7,591 nt of DNA from NCBI GenBank assembly GCA_003497545.1, contig DNNT01000150.1:2085-9675 (forward strand), in the 5' to 3' direction. Position 1 is the stretch's first letter; every line of letters begins with the position of its first letter. Positions 1 to 6,041 of the stretch are shown here, piece by piece. The notes under the pieces are model-generated. The model had not been told where the DNA came from and did not search any database. It saw only the letters and a list, made by a program, of their open reading frames with translations. Position numbers and translations under genes: made by a program. The DNA is from Arenimonas sp. (GTDB lineage Bacteria; Pseudomonadota; Gammaproteobacteria; Xanthomonadales; Xanthomonadaceae).

Positions 1-1319
1 GCCTTGTGCGCCAGCATGGGCTGGCCCACCAGGTCGCCGATGGCGAAGATGTGCGGCACGTTGGTGCGCATCTGCCGGTCCACCGGGATGAAGCCGCGCT
101 CGGTGACGTGCACGCCGGCCTTGTCCGCGTCGAGCCTGCCGCCGTTGGGCGCGCGGCCCACCGACACCAGCACGCGGTCGAACTTCGACAGCTCCGGCAC
201 CGAGGCGCCTTCGAAGCTGGCGTGCAGCCCGTCCTTCTTCGCGTCCACCTTGGCCACCTTGCAGCCCAGGTGCACGGCCACGCCGCGCTTCTTGAGCAGG
301 TCGGCCAGCGGCTTCACCAGGTCCTTGTCGGCGCCGGGCATCAGCTGGTCCATGAATTCGACCACGGTGACGTGGCTGCCCAGCGCGCTGTAGACGCAGG
401 CCATTTCCAGGCCGATGATGCCGCCGCCCACCACCAGCAGGTGGCGCGGGATGTCGGCCAGCATCAGCGCGTCGGTGGAATCCATCACGCGCGCGTCGTC
501 CCAGGGGAATCCGGGCAGCTTCACCGGCTGCGAACCGGCGGCGATGATGCACTGCCCGAAGCGCACGAGCTTGGTGCCTTCGGTGCCGCGCACCTCGATC
601 TCGTTGGGCGAGACGAAGCGGCCCTCGCCGGTGAGCGTGCGCACCTTGCGCTGGCGGGCCATGCCGGCCAGGCCCTTGTTCATCTGCGAGACGACGCTTT
701 CCTTGTGCGCGCGCAGCACCTTGAGGTCGATCTTCGGCTCGCCGAAATGGATGCCGAAGGCGGCCGCGTGTTTGGCTTCCACCAGCACCTCGGCGGCGTG
801 CAGCAGCGCCTTGGACGGAATGCAGCCGACGTTGAGGCAGACGCCGCCCAGCGCTTCGTAACGCTCGACCAGCACCGTGTCCATGCCCAGGTCGGCGGCG
901 CGGAAGGCCGCGGTGTAGCCACCAGGGCCGGCGCCGAGCACGAGCAGGCGGCATTCGACGTCGGCCTTGCGGCCGGTGGCACCGGCGGACTGCACGGTCG
1001 GTGCCGGTGCCGGGGCCGAGGCAGGCGCAGCGGACGGGGCGGACGCAGGCGCGGCCGGCATCGGCACCTCGTCGGGGCATTCACCGGCTTCGGCGATGGC
1101 GATGAGATCACCCGCCGACACCGTGTCGCCCACCTTCACCTTCAGCTCGGTGATCACGCCGGCGGCGCTGGCCGGCACTTCCATCGTGGCCTTGTCGGAT
1201 TCGAGCGTGACCAGGCCCTGGTCCTTCTTCACCGCGTCGCCGGGCTGCACGAGCAGCTCGATCACCGGCACGTCCTTGTCGTCGCCGATGTCCGGCACCC
1301 GCAGTTCGATCTTGGCCAT
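1..1319 (-). CDS. lpdA: Dihydrolipoamide dehydrogenase (E3) with N-terminal lipoyl domain, 3' end cut by window
   Basis: This is the FAD-dependent E3 subunit of 2-oxo acid dehydrogenase complexes; it reoxidises dihydrolipoyl groups with NAD+ in the cytoplasm. The frame is open for 439 codons to the window edge. Residues 1-78 form a lipoyl domain with the lipoylation site ESDKA (Lys43). An Ala/Pro linker follows (about 86-115). The FAD-binding GAGPGG is at 129-134, the redox disulfide CLNVGC at Cys161/Cys166, the NAD-binding GGGIIG at 298-303, and the second FAD motif IFAIGD at 424-429. The C-terminal dimerisation domain with the catalytic His-Glu pair is missing because the window ends. The start has an AGGAG site 6 nt upstream. 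It lies 42 nt behind the hydrolase gene in the aceF operon. E3 proteins with their own lipoyl domain are known in several proteobacteria. Identification is firm; which complex it serves is inferred from the neighbouring aceF. Confidence 0.97.
   Translation of the reverse strand, partial: MAKIELRVPDIGDDKDVPVIELLVQPGDAVKKDQGLVTLESDKATMEVPASAAGVITELKVKVGDTVSAGDLIAIAEAGECPDEVPMPAAPASAPSAAPASAPAPAPTVQSAGATGRKADVECRLLVLGAGPGGYTAAFRAADLGMDTVLVERYEALGGVCLNVGCIPSKALLHAAEVLVEAKHAAAFGIHFGEPKIDLKVLRAHKESVVSQMNKGLAGMARQRKVRTLTGEGRFVSPNEIEVRGTEGTKLVRFGQCIIAAGSQPVKLPGFPWDDARVMDSTDALMLADIPRHLLVVGGGIIGLEMACVYSALGSHVTVVEFMDQLMPGADKDLVKPLADLLKKRGVAVHLGCKVAKVDAKKDGLHASFEGASVPELSKFDRVLVSVGRAPNGGRLDADKAGVHVTERGFIPVDRQMRTNVPHIFAIGDLVGQPMLAHK
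1171..1302. repeat. Direct repeat copy A (lipoyl domain of lpdA)
   Basis: Positions 1171-1280 are identical base for base to 3477-3586 (110 nt). Similarity continues to 1302 with only three mismatches (1281, 1282 and 1290). The repeat encodes the lipoyl-domain segment from RVPDIG to MEVPA in lpdA, in the same frame as in aceF. Identity at synonymous positions points to recent duplication or gene conversion. Confidence 0.93.
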
Positions 1320-1334
1320 GGTTCTCTCCTCGGC

Positions 1335-1355
1335 CCGGCGCGTCGGGCGCGCCGG
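1335..1355 (-). promoter_or_regulatory. Intercistronic stem-loop before lpdA
   Basis: A perfect 8-bp inverted repeat (CCGGCGCG / CGCGCCGG) with a 5-nt loop starts 6 nt after the hydrolase stop codon and ends 4 nt before the lpdA ribosome binding site. It is not followed by a T tract, so it does not look like a complete intrinsic terminator. It may stabilise or punctuate the operon mRNA, or tune lpdA translation. The structure is read directly from the sequence; the role is inference. Confidence 0.5.
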
Positions 1356-1361
1356 TGGTTC

Positions 1362-2276
1362 TCAGGGGGTTTCGCCGCGCCACTGGGCGTACAGGCCCGG
1401 GCGGCGGTCGATCAGGTTCTTGACGGTGCCGTTGCGGCGCGCTTCGAGCAGCGCGGCCAGGTCGAGGTCGGCGAACAGCATCTGTTCGACCTGGGCGCTG
1501 GCCTCGGCGGCGATGCCTTCCGGCGGGAAGGGGAAGTCGCAGGGCGTGTACACGCCCGACTGCGCGTACTGGATGTCGAAGTTGGCCACGCCCGGGCAGT
1601 GGCCCACGTTGCCGGCGGCCACCACGTACACCTGGTTTTCCACCGCGCGCGCCTGGCAGCTGTAGCGCACCCGCAGGTGGCCGCTGCGCACGTCGGTGCA
1701 GTAAGGCACGAACAGCATGAGCGCGCCCTGGTCGGCCAGGTGCCGGCCAAGTTCGGGGAACTCGCTGTCGTAGCAGACCATGATGCCGATGGGGCCGGCG
1801 TCGGTGACGAGCACGTCGGCCGCGTCGCCGCCGCCCACCGCCCAGCTGCCCTGCTCGCTGGGCGTGATGTGCAGCTTGTCGCGCCGGTGCAAGGCGCCGT
1901 CGCGGGTCGCGATGAAACACGAGTTGCGCAACGTGCCTTCTTCGGTGCGCGTGGGGTGCGTGCCACCGATGACGTGGATGCGGTACCGCGTGGCCAGCCG
2001 CACGAGCAGCGCGGTGAAGTCGGGCGTGTGTTCGCTCAGGCGCTCGATCGCCTCGGCCGGCGACAACATGCGCGGTTCGGCGCTGAGCAGCTGGAGGGTG
2101 AAGAGTTCCGGGAACAGCACGAAATCGCTGCCGTAATCGGCGGCCACGCGCACGTGTTCCTCGACCTGGGCGGCGAACTCATCGAAGCCGGCCACCTTGC
2201 GCTGGCCGTACTGCACCACCGCCACGCGCACGCGCGCCGGCGGCTGGCCGGGGACGGTGGGCAGCGGCTGGGCCAT
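1362..2276 (-). CDS. Nitrilase-superfamily carbon-nitrogen hydrolase (Rim1-like nitrilase subgroup)
   Basis: This 304-residue protein is a cytoplasmic carbon-nitrogen hydrolase; no signal peptide is visible. The superfamily's Glu-Lys-Cys triad is present: Glu57 in FPELF, Lys134 in RDKLHITPSEQ, and Cys168 in VCYDSEFPEL. The motif set, together with FVPYCTD, YSCQARAVENQ, NFDIQYAQSGVYTP and the ending KNLIDRRPGLYAQW, fits the subgroup in which some members carry an N-terminal RimI-type acetyltransferase domain. That domain is absent here, so this is the stand-alone hydrolase. The start codon overlaps the aceF stop as TGATG and no good ribosome binding site precedes it, which points to translational coupling with aceF. 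The frame stays open upstream of this ATG, but only as aceF in another frame. The physiological substrate is unknown for this subgroup. Its place between two lipoyl-protein genes suggests a link to lipoate or to complex metabolism, which is inference. Confidence 0.93.
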   Translation of the reverse strand: MAQPLPTVPGQPPARVRVAVVQYGQRKVAGFDEFAAQVEEHVRVAADYGSDFVLFPELFTLQLLSAEPRMLSPAEAIERLSEHTPDFTALLVRLATRYRIHVIGGTHPTRTEEGTLRNSCFIATRDGALHRRDKLHITPSEQGSWAVGGGDAADVLVTDAGPIGIMVCYDSEFPELGRHLADQGALMLFVPYCTDVRSGHLRVRYSCQARAVENQVYVVAAGNVGHCPGVANFDIQYAQSGVYTPCDFPFPPEGIAAEASAQVEQMLFADLDLAALLEARRNGTVKNLIDRRPGLYAQWRGETP

Positions 2277-3628
2277 CAGAGCAGCAGCCGGCGCAGGTCG
2301 CCCAGCACCTGGGCCAGGTAGCTGGTGAAGCGCGCGGCGGCGGCGCCGTCGATCACGCGGTGGTCGTAGCTCAGGCTCAGCGGCAGCATCAGGCGCGCAT
2401 CGAAATCCTTGCCGTTCCACACCGGCTTCATCGCGCTGCGGGAGACGCCCAGGATGGCCACTTCCGGCGCGTTGATGATGGGCGTGAACGCGGTGCCGCC
2501 GATGCCGCCCAGCGAGCTGATCGAGAAGCAACCGCCCTGCATGTCGGCCGAGGTGAGCTTCTTGTCGCGCGCCTTGGCGCTGATTTCGCCCAGCTCGCGC
2601 GCCAGCTCCAGCAGGCCCTTGCGGTCGGCGTCGCGGATCACCGGGACCACCAGGCCGTCGGGCGTGTCCACGGCGATGCCGATGTGGAAGTACTTCTTGA
2701 GCACCAGGTTGTCGCCGTCGAGCGAGGCGTTGAAGGCCGGGTACTTCCTGAGCGCGGCCACCGCGGCCTTGATCAGGAACACCAGCGGCGTGACCTTGAC
2801 GTCCTTGTTCTCTTCGCCCAGCTTCTTGCGGAAAGCCTCCATCTCGGTGATGTCGGCGTCGTCGAACTGGGTGACGTGCGGGATCATGGCCCAGTTGCGC
2901 GCCAGGTTGGCGCCGCTGAGCTTCTGGATGCGCGAGAGCGGCTGGCTTTCGACCGCGCCGAACTTCGCGAAGTCCACCTTCGGCCAGGGGATCAGGTCGA
3001 GGCCACCGCCACCGCCGCCACCGGCCGCGCGCGGCGCGGCGCCGCCGGCCAGCGCGGCCTTCACGAAGGCCTGCACGTCTTCCTTGCTGATGCGGCCGCC
3101 GCGGGCGCTGCCGGCCACCTGGGCCAGGTCGACGCCGAGTTCGCGCGCGAACAGGCGCACGGCCGGGCTGGCGTGCGGCACCTTGCCGGGCAGCAGGGCG
3201 TCGGCGTCGAAGGCCACGGGCGGGGTGCTGGGCGAACTGGCCACCGGGGCGGGAGCGCTGGCGGCGACAGGGCGCGGCGCGGGCTCGGCCTTCGCCGCGA
3301 CAGGCGCAGGCGCAGCGGCAGGCGCGGGGGCCGGGGCGGGCTTGGCTTCGGCAGGCTTGGCGGCGACCGGCGCGGCGGCACCGGCGGCGGCCGGCTCGAT
3401 CAGCGCCACCAACGAACCTTCCGACAGTTCGTCGCCGACCTTGACCTTCAGCTCGCGCACGATGCCGTCGAAGGGCGCCGGCACTTCCATCGTGGCCTTG
3501 TCGGATTCGAGCGTGACCAGGCCCTGGTCCTTCTTCACCGCGTCGCCGGGCTGCACGAGCAGCTCGATCACCGGCACGTCCTTGTCAGCGCCGATATCCG
3601 GCACCCGCGCTTCCTTGAGCTCGGCCAT
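2276..3628 (-). CDS. aceF: Dihydrolipoamide acetyltransferase (E2) of pyruvate dehydrogenase
   Basis: This is the 450-residue core subunit that moves the acetyl group from lipoyl-lysine to CoA. It carries one lipoyl domain (residues 1-78, lipoyl-lysine at Lys44 in ESDKA) and an Ala/Pro/Lys swinging-arm linker (about 80-138). A peripheral-subunit-binding domain follows (about 152-193, [13 protein letters not shown] then GGRISKEDV). A run of seven glycines comes next, then the catalytic acyltransferase domain to the end. The active site DHRVIDG gives His423 and Asp427. E. coli AceF has three lipoyl domains; one is common elsewhere. The ATG at 3628 is chosen because AGGTGG stands just upstream. 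An in-frame ATG six codons earlier has no such site. The distance from aceF to lpdA is one gene, and all three genes probably share one transcript. The catalytic domain has the PDH-type [11 protein letters not shown] and [18 protein letters not shown] segments, which favour acetyl over succinyl transfer. Confidence 0.97.
   Translation of the reverse strand: MAELKEARVPDIGADKDVPVIELLVQPGDAVKKDQGLVTLESDKATMEVPAPFDGIVRELKVKVGDELSEGSLVALIEPAAAGAAAPVAAKPAEAKPAPAPAPAAAPAPVAAKAEPAPRPVAASAPAPVASSPSTPPVAFDADALLPGKVPHASPAVRLFARELGVDLAQVAGSARGGRISKEDVQAFVKAALAGGAAPRAAGGGGGGGLDLIPWPKVDFAKFGAVESQPLSRIQKLSGANLARNWAMIPHVTQFDDADITEMEAFRKKLGEENKDVKVTPLVFLIKAAVAALRKYPAFNASLDGDNLVLKKYFHIGIAVDTPDGLVVPVIRDADRKGLLELARELGEISAKARDKKLTSADMQGGCFSISSLGGIGGTAFTPIINAPEVAILGVSRSAMKPVWNGKDFDARLMLPLSLSYDHRVIDGAAAARFTSYLAQVLGDLRRLLL
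3477..3608. repeat. Direct repeat copy B (lipoyl domain of aceF)
   Basis: This is the partner of the repeat at 1171-1302, at an offset of 2306 nt in the same orientation. The 110-nt core, 3477-3586, is perfect. Identity falls off sharply on the far side, where the two lipoyl domains code for different residues (PFDGIVREL here against SAAGVITEL in lpdA). Confidence 0.93.
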
Positions 3629-3661
3629 GGTCCACCTGGGGTTCATTTCGCTGGGTCGGCT

Positions 3662-3667
3662 ATTGTC
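3662..3667 (-). promoter_or_regulatory. Possible -10 element for the aceF operon
   Basis: On the minus strand GACAAT matches four of six positions of the sigma-70 -10 consensus and lies 33 nt upstream of the aceF ATG. No convincing -35 hexamer lies 16-18 nt upstream; that stretch falls in the T tract of the preceding terminator. It is offered because the aceF promoter has little room between that terminator and the start codon. The call is weak. Confidence 0.2.
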
Positions 3668-3681
3668 CCCCCGTTTCCGGC

Positions 3682-3711
3682 AAAAAAAACCCCCCGGGGG
3701 GTGCCGGGGGG
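3682..3711 (-). terminator. Intrinsic terminator of the DUF2884 gene
   Basis: Read on the minus strand, six C (3711-3706), a 10-nt spacer and six G (3695-3690) can form a GC-only stem, followed at once by eight T (3689-3682). The spacer holds six more C, so alternative pairings exist, and 3689-3702 is itself a perfect palindrome. It lies about 54 nt behind the stop codon of the DUF2884 gene and in front of aceF, and would separate the two transcripts. On the plus strand the A run precedes the stem, so it would act in one direction only. Confidence 0.78.
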
Positions 3712-3765
3712 CGTGGGGAGCGCAAACACCGGCGGGTGCGCGTGCTGTACCGCGCCCGGGCGGGG

Positions 3766-4503
3766 TCATTCCGGACCCGAGCGCAAGAGATCCAGCCGCT
3801 CGCCGCCGGGCAGCCTGAATTCGAACTCCTCTTCGATCGCGTCCAGCGCCGCGACCTGCGCGCACAGCGCTTCGGCGCGCCGCTCCAGCGCCTTGGCGCG
3901 GGGCTCGACCAGGCGTTCGATCTCGGCCTCCATGCGCTCGGCGCGGGCCTCGAGCGCCTCGGCGCGGGCGGTGTCGCCGGAGAAGGCGGCCGCGAGCGCG
4001 GACTTCACGATGTCGCCCACCAGCGCCGGCACCAGGCTGGCCACGGTCTCTTCCATCATGGCGTCCAGCGCCTCGTCGTCGATGGCGGCGGTGTTGGCGC
4101 CGTCGAGCCGGCGGGCCACCTCGCGGCGGGCCTCGTGCAGCTTGGCGAGGGTTTCGTCCGGGTCGTCCGAGAGGCCGCGGGCCACTTCGGCCAGCGCGGT
4201 GAAGGCGATGTCCACCGCCTCGAGCGCGACCTCACGCACTTCCGGCGCCATCCGAAGGGCCTCGGCCTCGTAGCGTTCCAGGCGCGCCTGGTCGGCGGCG
4301 CCCAGCGCCATGGCTTCGCCGTCGACGAGCAGGCGGCCGCGGCGGATCTCGATGCGCCCGGGCGTGCCGTCCTCGCGCTCGAAGCGCAGGCTGCCTTCGT
4401 CGAGGCTCAGGTCGTAGTCGGAATGCACCTCGCAGTGCAGGTCGCCGGCGAAGGCGCCTCCCGCGGCGGCCGACAGGGCGATCAGAAGCAGGGCGCGTTT
4501 CAT
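3766..4503 (-). CDS. DUF2884 (YggN-like) exported protein
   Basis: This 245-residue protein begins with a signal peptide ([19 protein letters not shown], probable cut after Ala19), so it should be periplasmic. The mature part starts with a Cys (Cys24 in DLHCEV) and has a second near the end (Cys214 in ALCAQV). E. coli YggN, from memory, has the same two-Cys layout, similar length, and the same succession of a short beta-rich N-terminal part and a long helical part. Residues about 165-225 are rich in Ala, Glu and Arg with heptad-like spacing and probably form a coiled coil. A GGAG site lies 7 nt before the ATG at 4503. An upstream in-frame ATG would put 35 residues ahead of the signal peptide and was rejected. 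The function of the family is not established. It is transcribed away from the OmpW-like gene and ends at the terminator before aceF. Confidence 0.82.
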   Translation of the reverse strand: MKRALLLIALSAAAGGAFAGDLHCEVHSDYDLSLDEGSLRFEREDGTPGRIEIRRGRLLVDGEAMALGAADQARLERYEAEALRMAPEVREVALEAVDIAFTALAEVARGLSDDPDETLAKLHEARREVARRLDGANTAAIDDEALDAMMEETVASLVPALVGDIVKSALAAAFSGDTARAEALEARAERMEAEIERLVEPRAKALERRAEALCAQVAALDAIEEEFEFRLPGGERLDLLRSGPE

Positions 4504-4709
4504 GGGGATGCTCCGGCGGGGGTCCATGGCTGTGATGCACAGGGTCCGCCATTGGTTGCAGCCGGTCGTGTGCCAAAAGCGACCATGACTGGGGTCACGG
4601 GCATTCACCCGGCGTGGACGCCGGCCTCACCGGCGGTTGATGCCCGGCCGCGCAACGTGCACGCACCGGCCCCTTGCCGGTTCCCCGAACCCTTCCAGGA
4701 GACCCCCCG
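4504..4709. promoter_or_regulatory. Divergent intergenic region, DUF2884 gene / ompW-like gene
   Basis: These 206 nt separate two divergently read genes and should hold both promoters. I could not find a convincing -35/-10 pair on either strand. Visible structure includes a 6-bp inverted repeat (CGCCGG at 4619-4624, CCGGCG at 4630-4635, loop CCTCA). No protein is supported here. Confidence 0.4.
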
Positions 4710-5321
4710 ATGTCCCGTCTCGTGCTGACCAGCCTCGCCCTCGCCGCCGCCTTCGCCGCCACCAGCGCCAGCGCCCAGGGCTTCAGCGCCACCCTCGGCT
4801 ACCACAACACCAACCCGAAGTCGGACAACGGCACCCTGGCCGGCGCCGACGCCAGCGTGAACGACGACTGGAGCGTCACCGGCAGCGCCGCCTATGCCTT
4901 CAACGACAATTTCTCGGTCGAGCTGTGGACCGGCCTGGCCAAGTTCGAGCACGAAGTCACCCTCGCCGGCCTGGGCACTGTGGCCTCGGTCGAGCACCGC
5001 CCGAGCACGCTCAGCCTGAACTACCACTTCGCGCCGGACAGCGTGGTGCGCCCGTTCGTGGGCATCGGCTATGGCTCGGTGAACGTGTCGGGCGAAGAAA
5101 CCCAGGGCGCGCTGGCCGGCCTGGGCATCGACGGCTCGAACGCCGACGGCATCAGCTTCAGCGCCGGTCTGGACTGGTTCGTCAACGACAACTTCTTCCT
5201 GCGCGCCGACGTGCGCAAGCTGTCGTTCGAGACCGACGTGACGGTCGAAACCCTGGGCAACGTCGGCACCGCCGAGGTCGACCCGGTGGTGTACGGCATC
5301 AGCGCCGGCCTGCGCTTCTGA
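4710..5321 (+). CDS. OmpW-family outer-membrane beta-barrel protein
   Basis: This 203-residue protein has a signal peptide ending in ASA (cut after Ala22) and a mature part of alternating residues typical of an eight-stranded outer-membrane barrel, ending in LRF with a C-terminal Phe as the BAM recognition signal. OmpW hallmarks are visible: VEHRPSTLSLNYHF (94-107), RPFVGIGYGSV (114-124), GLDWFVNDNFFLRADVRKL (153-171) and DPVVYGISAGLRF at the end. Length is close to E. coli OmpW. Members form narrow hydrophobic channels and some (AlkL) take up hydrophobic compounds; the substrate here is unknown. AGGAGA lies 7 nt before the ATG at 4710. A TTG in frame at 4674 has no such site. It stands alone, divergent to the DUF2884 gene and convergent with the EF-hand gene. 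Confidence 0.88.
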   Translation: MSRLVLTSLALAAAFAATSASAQGFSATLGYHNTNPKSDNGTLAGADASVNDDWSVTGSAAYAFNDNFSVELWTGLAKFEHEVTLAGLGTVASVEHRPSTLSLNYHFAPDSVVRPFVGIGYGSVNVSGEETQGALAGLGIDGSNADGISFSAGLDWFVNDNFFLRADVRKLSFETDVTVETLGNVGTAEVDPVVYGISAGLRF

Positions 5322-5328
5322 TGCACCG

Positions 5329-5363
5329 CGCGGGCGGGGCACGCCAAGGCGCCCCCGCCCGCG
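5329..5363. terminator. Hairpin between convergent genes, possible bidirectional terminator
   Basis: An 11-bp perfect inverted repeat (CGCGGGCGGGG at 5329-5339, its complement at 5353-5363) encloses a 13-nt loop, which itself holds CGCCAAGGCG. It fills the 48-nt gap between the OmpW-like and EF-hand stop codons. There is no T tract on either side, so termination may depend on the strength of the stem or on Rho. Confidence 0.6.
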
Positions 5364-5369
5364 ACGCAC

Positions 5370-5882
5370 TCACTTCGCGCGCGTGGCCTGGCGCTGCGCG
5401 CGCATCTGCTGGCGGTGGGCCTGGAACTCCTCGCGGCTCAGCTCGCCATTGCCGTCCTTGTCGATGGCGGCGAAATTCTCCGCCAGCTTCGGCACCTTGT
5501 CGCCCAGCTCGGCGCGGCTGATGGCGCCGTTGCGGTCGTCGTCCATGCCCAGGAACAGCCCCTGGTGGAAGGTCCTGCGCGCCTGCATGCCGCGCCGGCC
5601 CTGGTGCATCTTCGCGCGCATCTGCGCCAGCTCGTTCTTGTCGATGCCGCCGTCGGCGTTGGCGTCGATGCGGTCGAAGTTTTCCGCCAGCCTCGGCGCG
5701 TGGTCGCCGGCTTCGGCCTTGTCGAGCTTGCCGTCGCCGTTCTTGTCGGCTTCGGCGAAACGCGCCTCGGCCTTGGCGCGCCACTCGGCACGCATCGCCT
5801 CGCGGTCCGCGGGCGCGGCCTGCTGGGCCAGCACGAGGCCGCTGGCCAGGGCCAGGGCGGTGAAAAGCAGGGTCTTGCGCAT
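5370..5882 (-). CDS. Exported EF-hand calcium-binding protein with four loops
   Basis: This 170-residue protein has a signal peptide (residues 1-19, VLA before Gln20) and no lipobox, so it is probably periplasmic or secreted. Four 12-residue EF-hand loops can be read: DKNGDGKLDKAE (46-57), DANADGGIDKNE (73-84), DDDRNGAISRAE (114-125) and DKDGNGELSREE (141-152). All keep acidic position 1, Gly6 and Glu12, as expected for calcium binding. Loops 1-2 and 3-4 form two copies exactly 68 residues apart, each with a P-K/R-LAENF segment between the loops. A basic stretch (QGRRGMQARR) joins the halves, and the tail is rich in Gln and Arg. A GGAG site lies 7 nt before the ATG at 5882; an in-frame upstream ATG at 5936 was rejected because the signal peptide begins at 5882. 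Family members are small calcium-binding proteins of unknown role in this group of bacteria. Confidence 0.9.
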   Translation of the reverse strand: MRKTLLFTALALASGLVLAQQAAPADREAMRAEWRAKAEARFAEADKNGDGKLDKAEAGDHAPRLAENFDRIDANADGGIDKNELAQMRAKMHQGRRGMQARRTFHQGLFLGMDDDRNGAISRAELGDKVPKLAENFAAIDKDGNGELSREEFQAHRQQMRAQRQATRAK

Positions 5883-6041
5883 GGCAGGTCTCCGTTGCGT
5901 GGCGGTGGATTCCGCCCATGCCCCTAGAACGCCCAAGGCCCCGCCGCGTTGACGCGGTGCGGCTTGGACGCGCGATCAGTTCAGCTTGCCGCTGCCCCGG
6001 GCCTGCGGCATGGTGCGCGCAAAGCCCCCCGGAGACGCCGC
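5883..6041. promoter_or_regulatory. Divergent intergenic region, EF-hand gene / lipoprotein gene
   Basis: These 159 nt separate two divergently read exported-protein genes and should contain both promoters. I saw no strong -35/-10 pair. A small stem-loop, CCGCG-TTGA-CGCGG, lies at 5944-5957. Ribosome binding sites are clear at both ends (GGAG before each gene). Confidence 0.38.

Noticed and set aside
6..2321. A very long open frame on the plus strand (771 codons) opposite lpdA and the hydrolase gene
   Set aside because: The translation is rich in His, Arg, Gly and Ala with no recognisable domain. It lies antisense to two confidently identified genes, and few stop codons are expected in this GC content.
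3626..3646. Alternative aceF start at 3646 (six codons upstream)
   Set aside because: No ribosome binding site precedes it, whereas AGGTGG precedes the ATG at 3628, and lpdA's matching domain also starts at that point.
3682..3711. Homopolymer-rich block (A8, C6, G6, G6) considered as a sequencing or assembly artefact
   Set aside because: Order and spacing form a sensible terminator directly behind a minus-strand gene, so a biological explanation is enough, although exact run lengths may be uncertain.
2360..4273. A long plus-strand open frame (637 codons) opposite aceF and the DUF2884 gene
   Set aside because: Same low-complexity shadow pattern. It spans a terminator and two real minus-strand genes.
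4586..4597. TGAC-TGGG-GTCA as an operator in the divergent region
   Set aside because: Arms of only four bases are expected often by chance, and no -35/-10 pair is nearby.
4605..5369. A minus-strand open frame of 254 codons opposite the OmpW-like gene
   Set aside because: The plus-strand frame has a signal peptide, ribosome binding site and OmpW motifs; the opposite frame has none and reads as low-complexity shadow.
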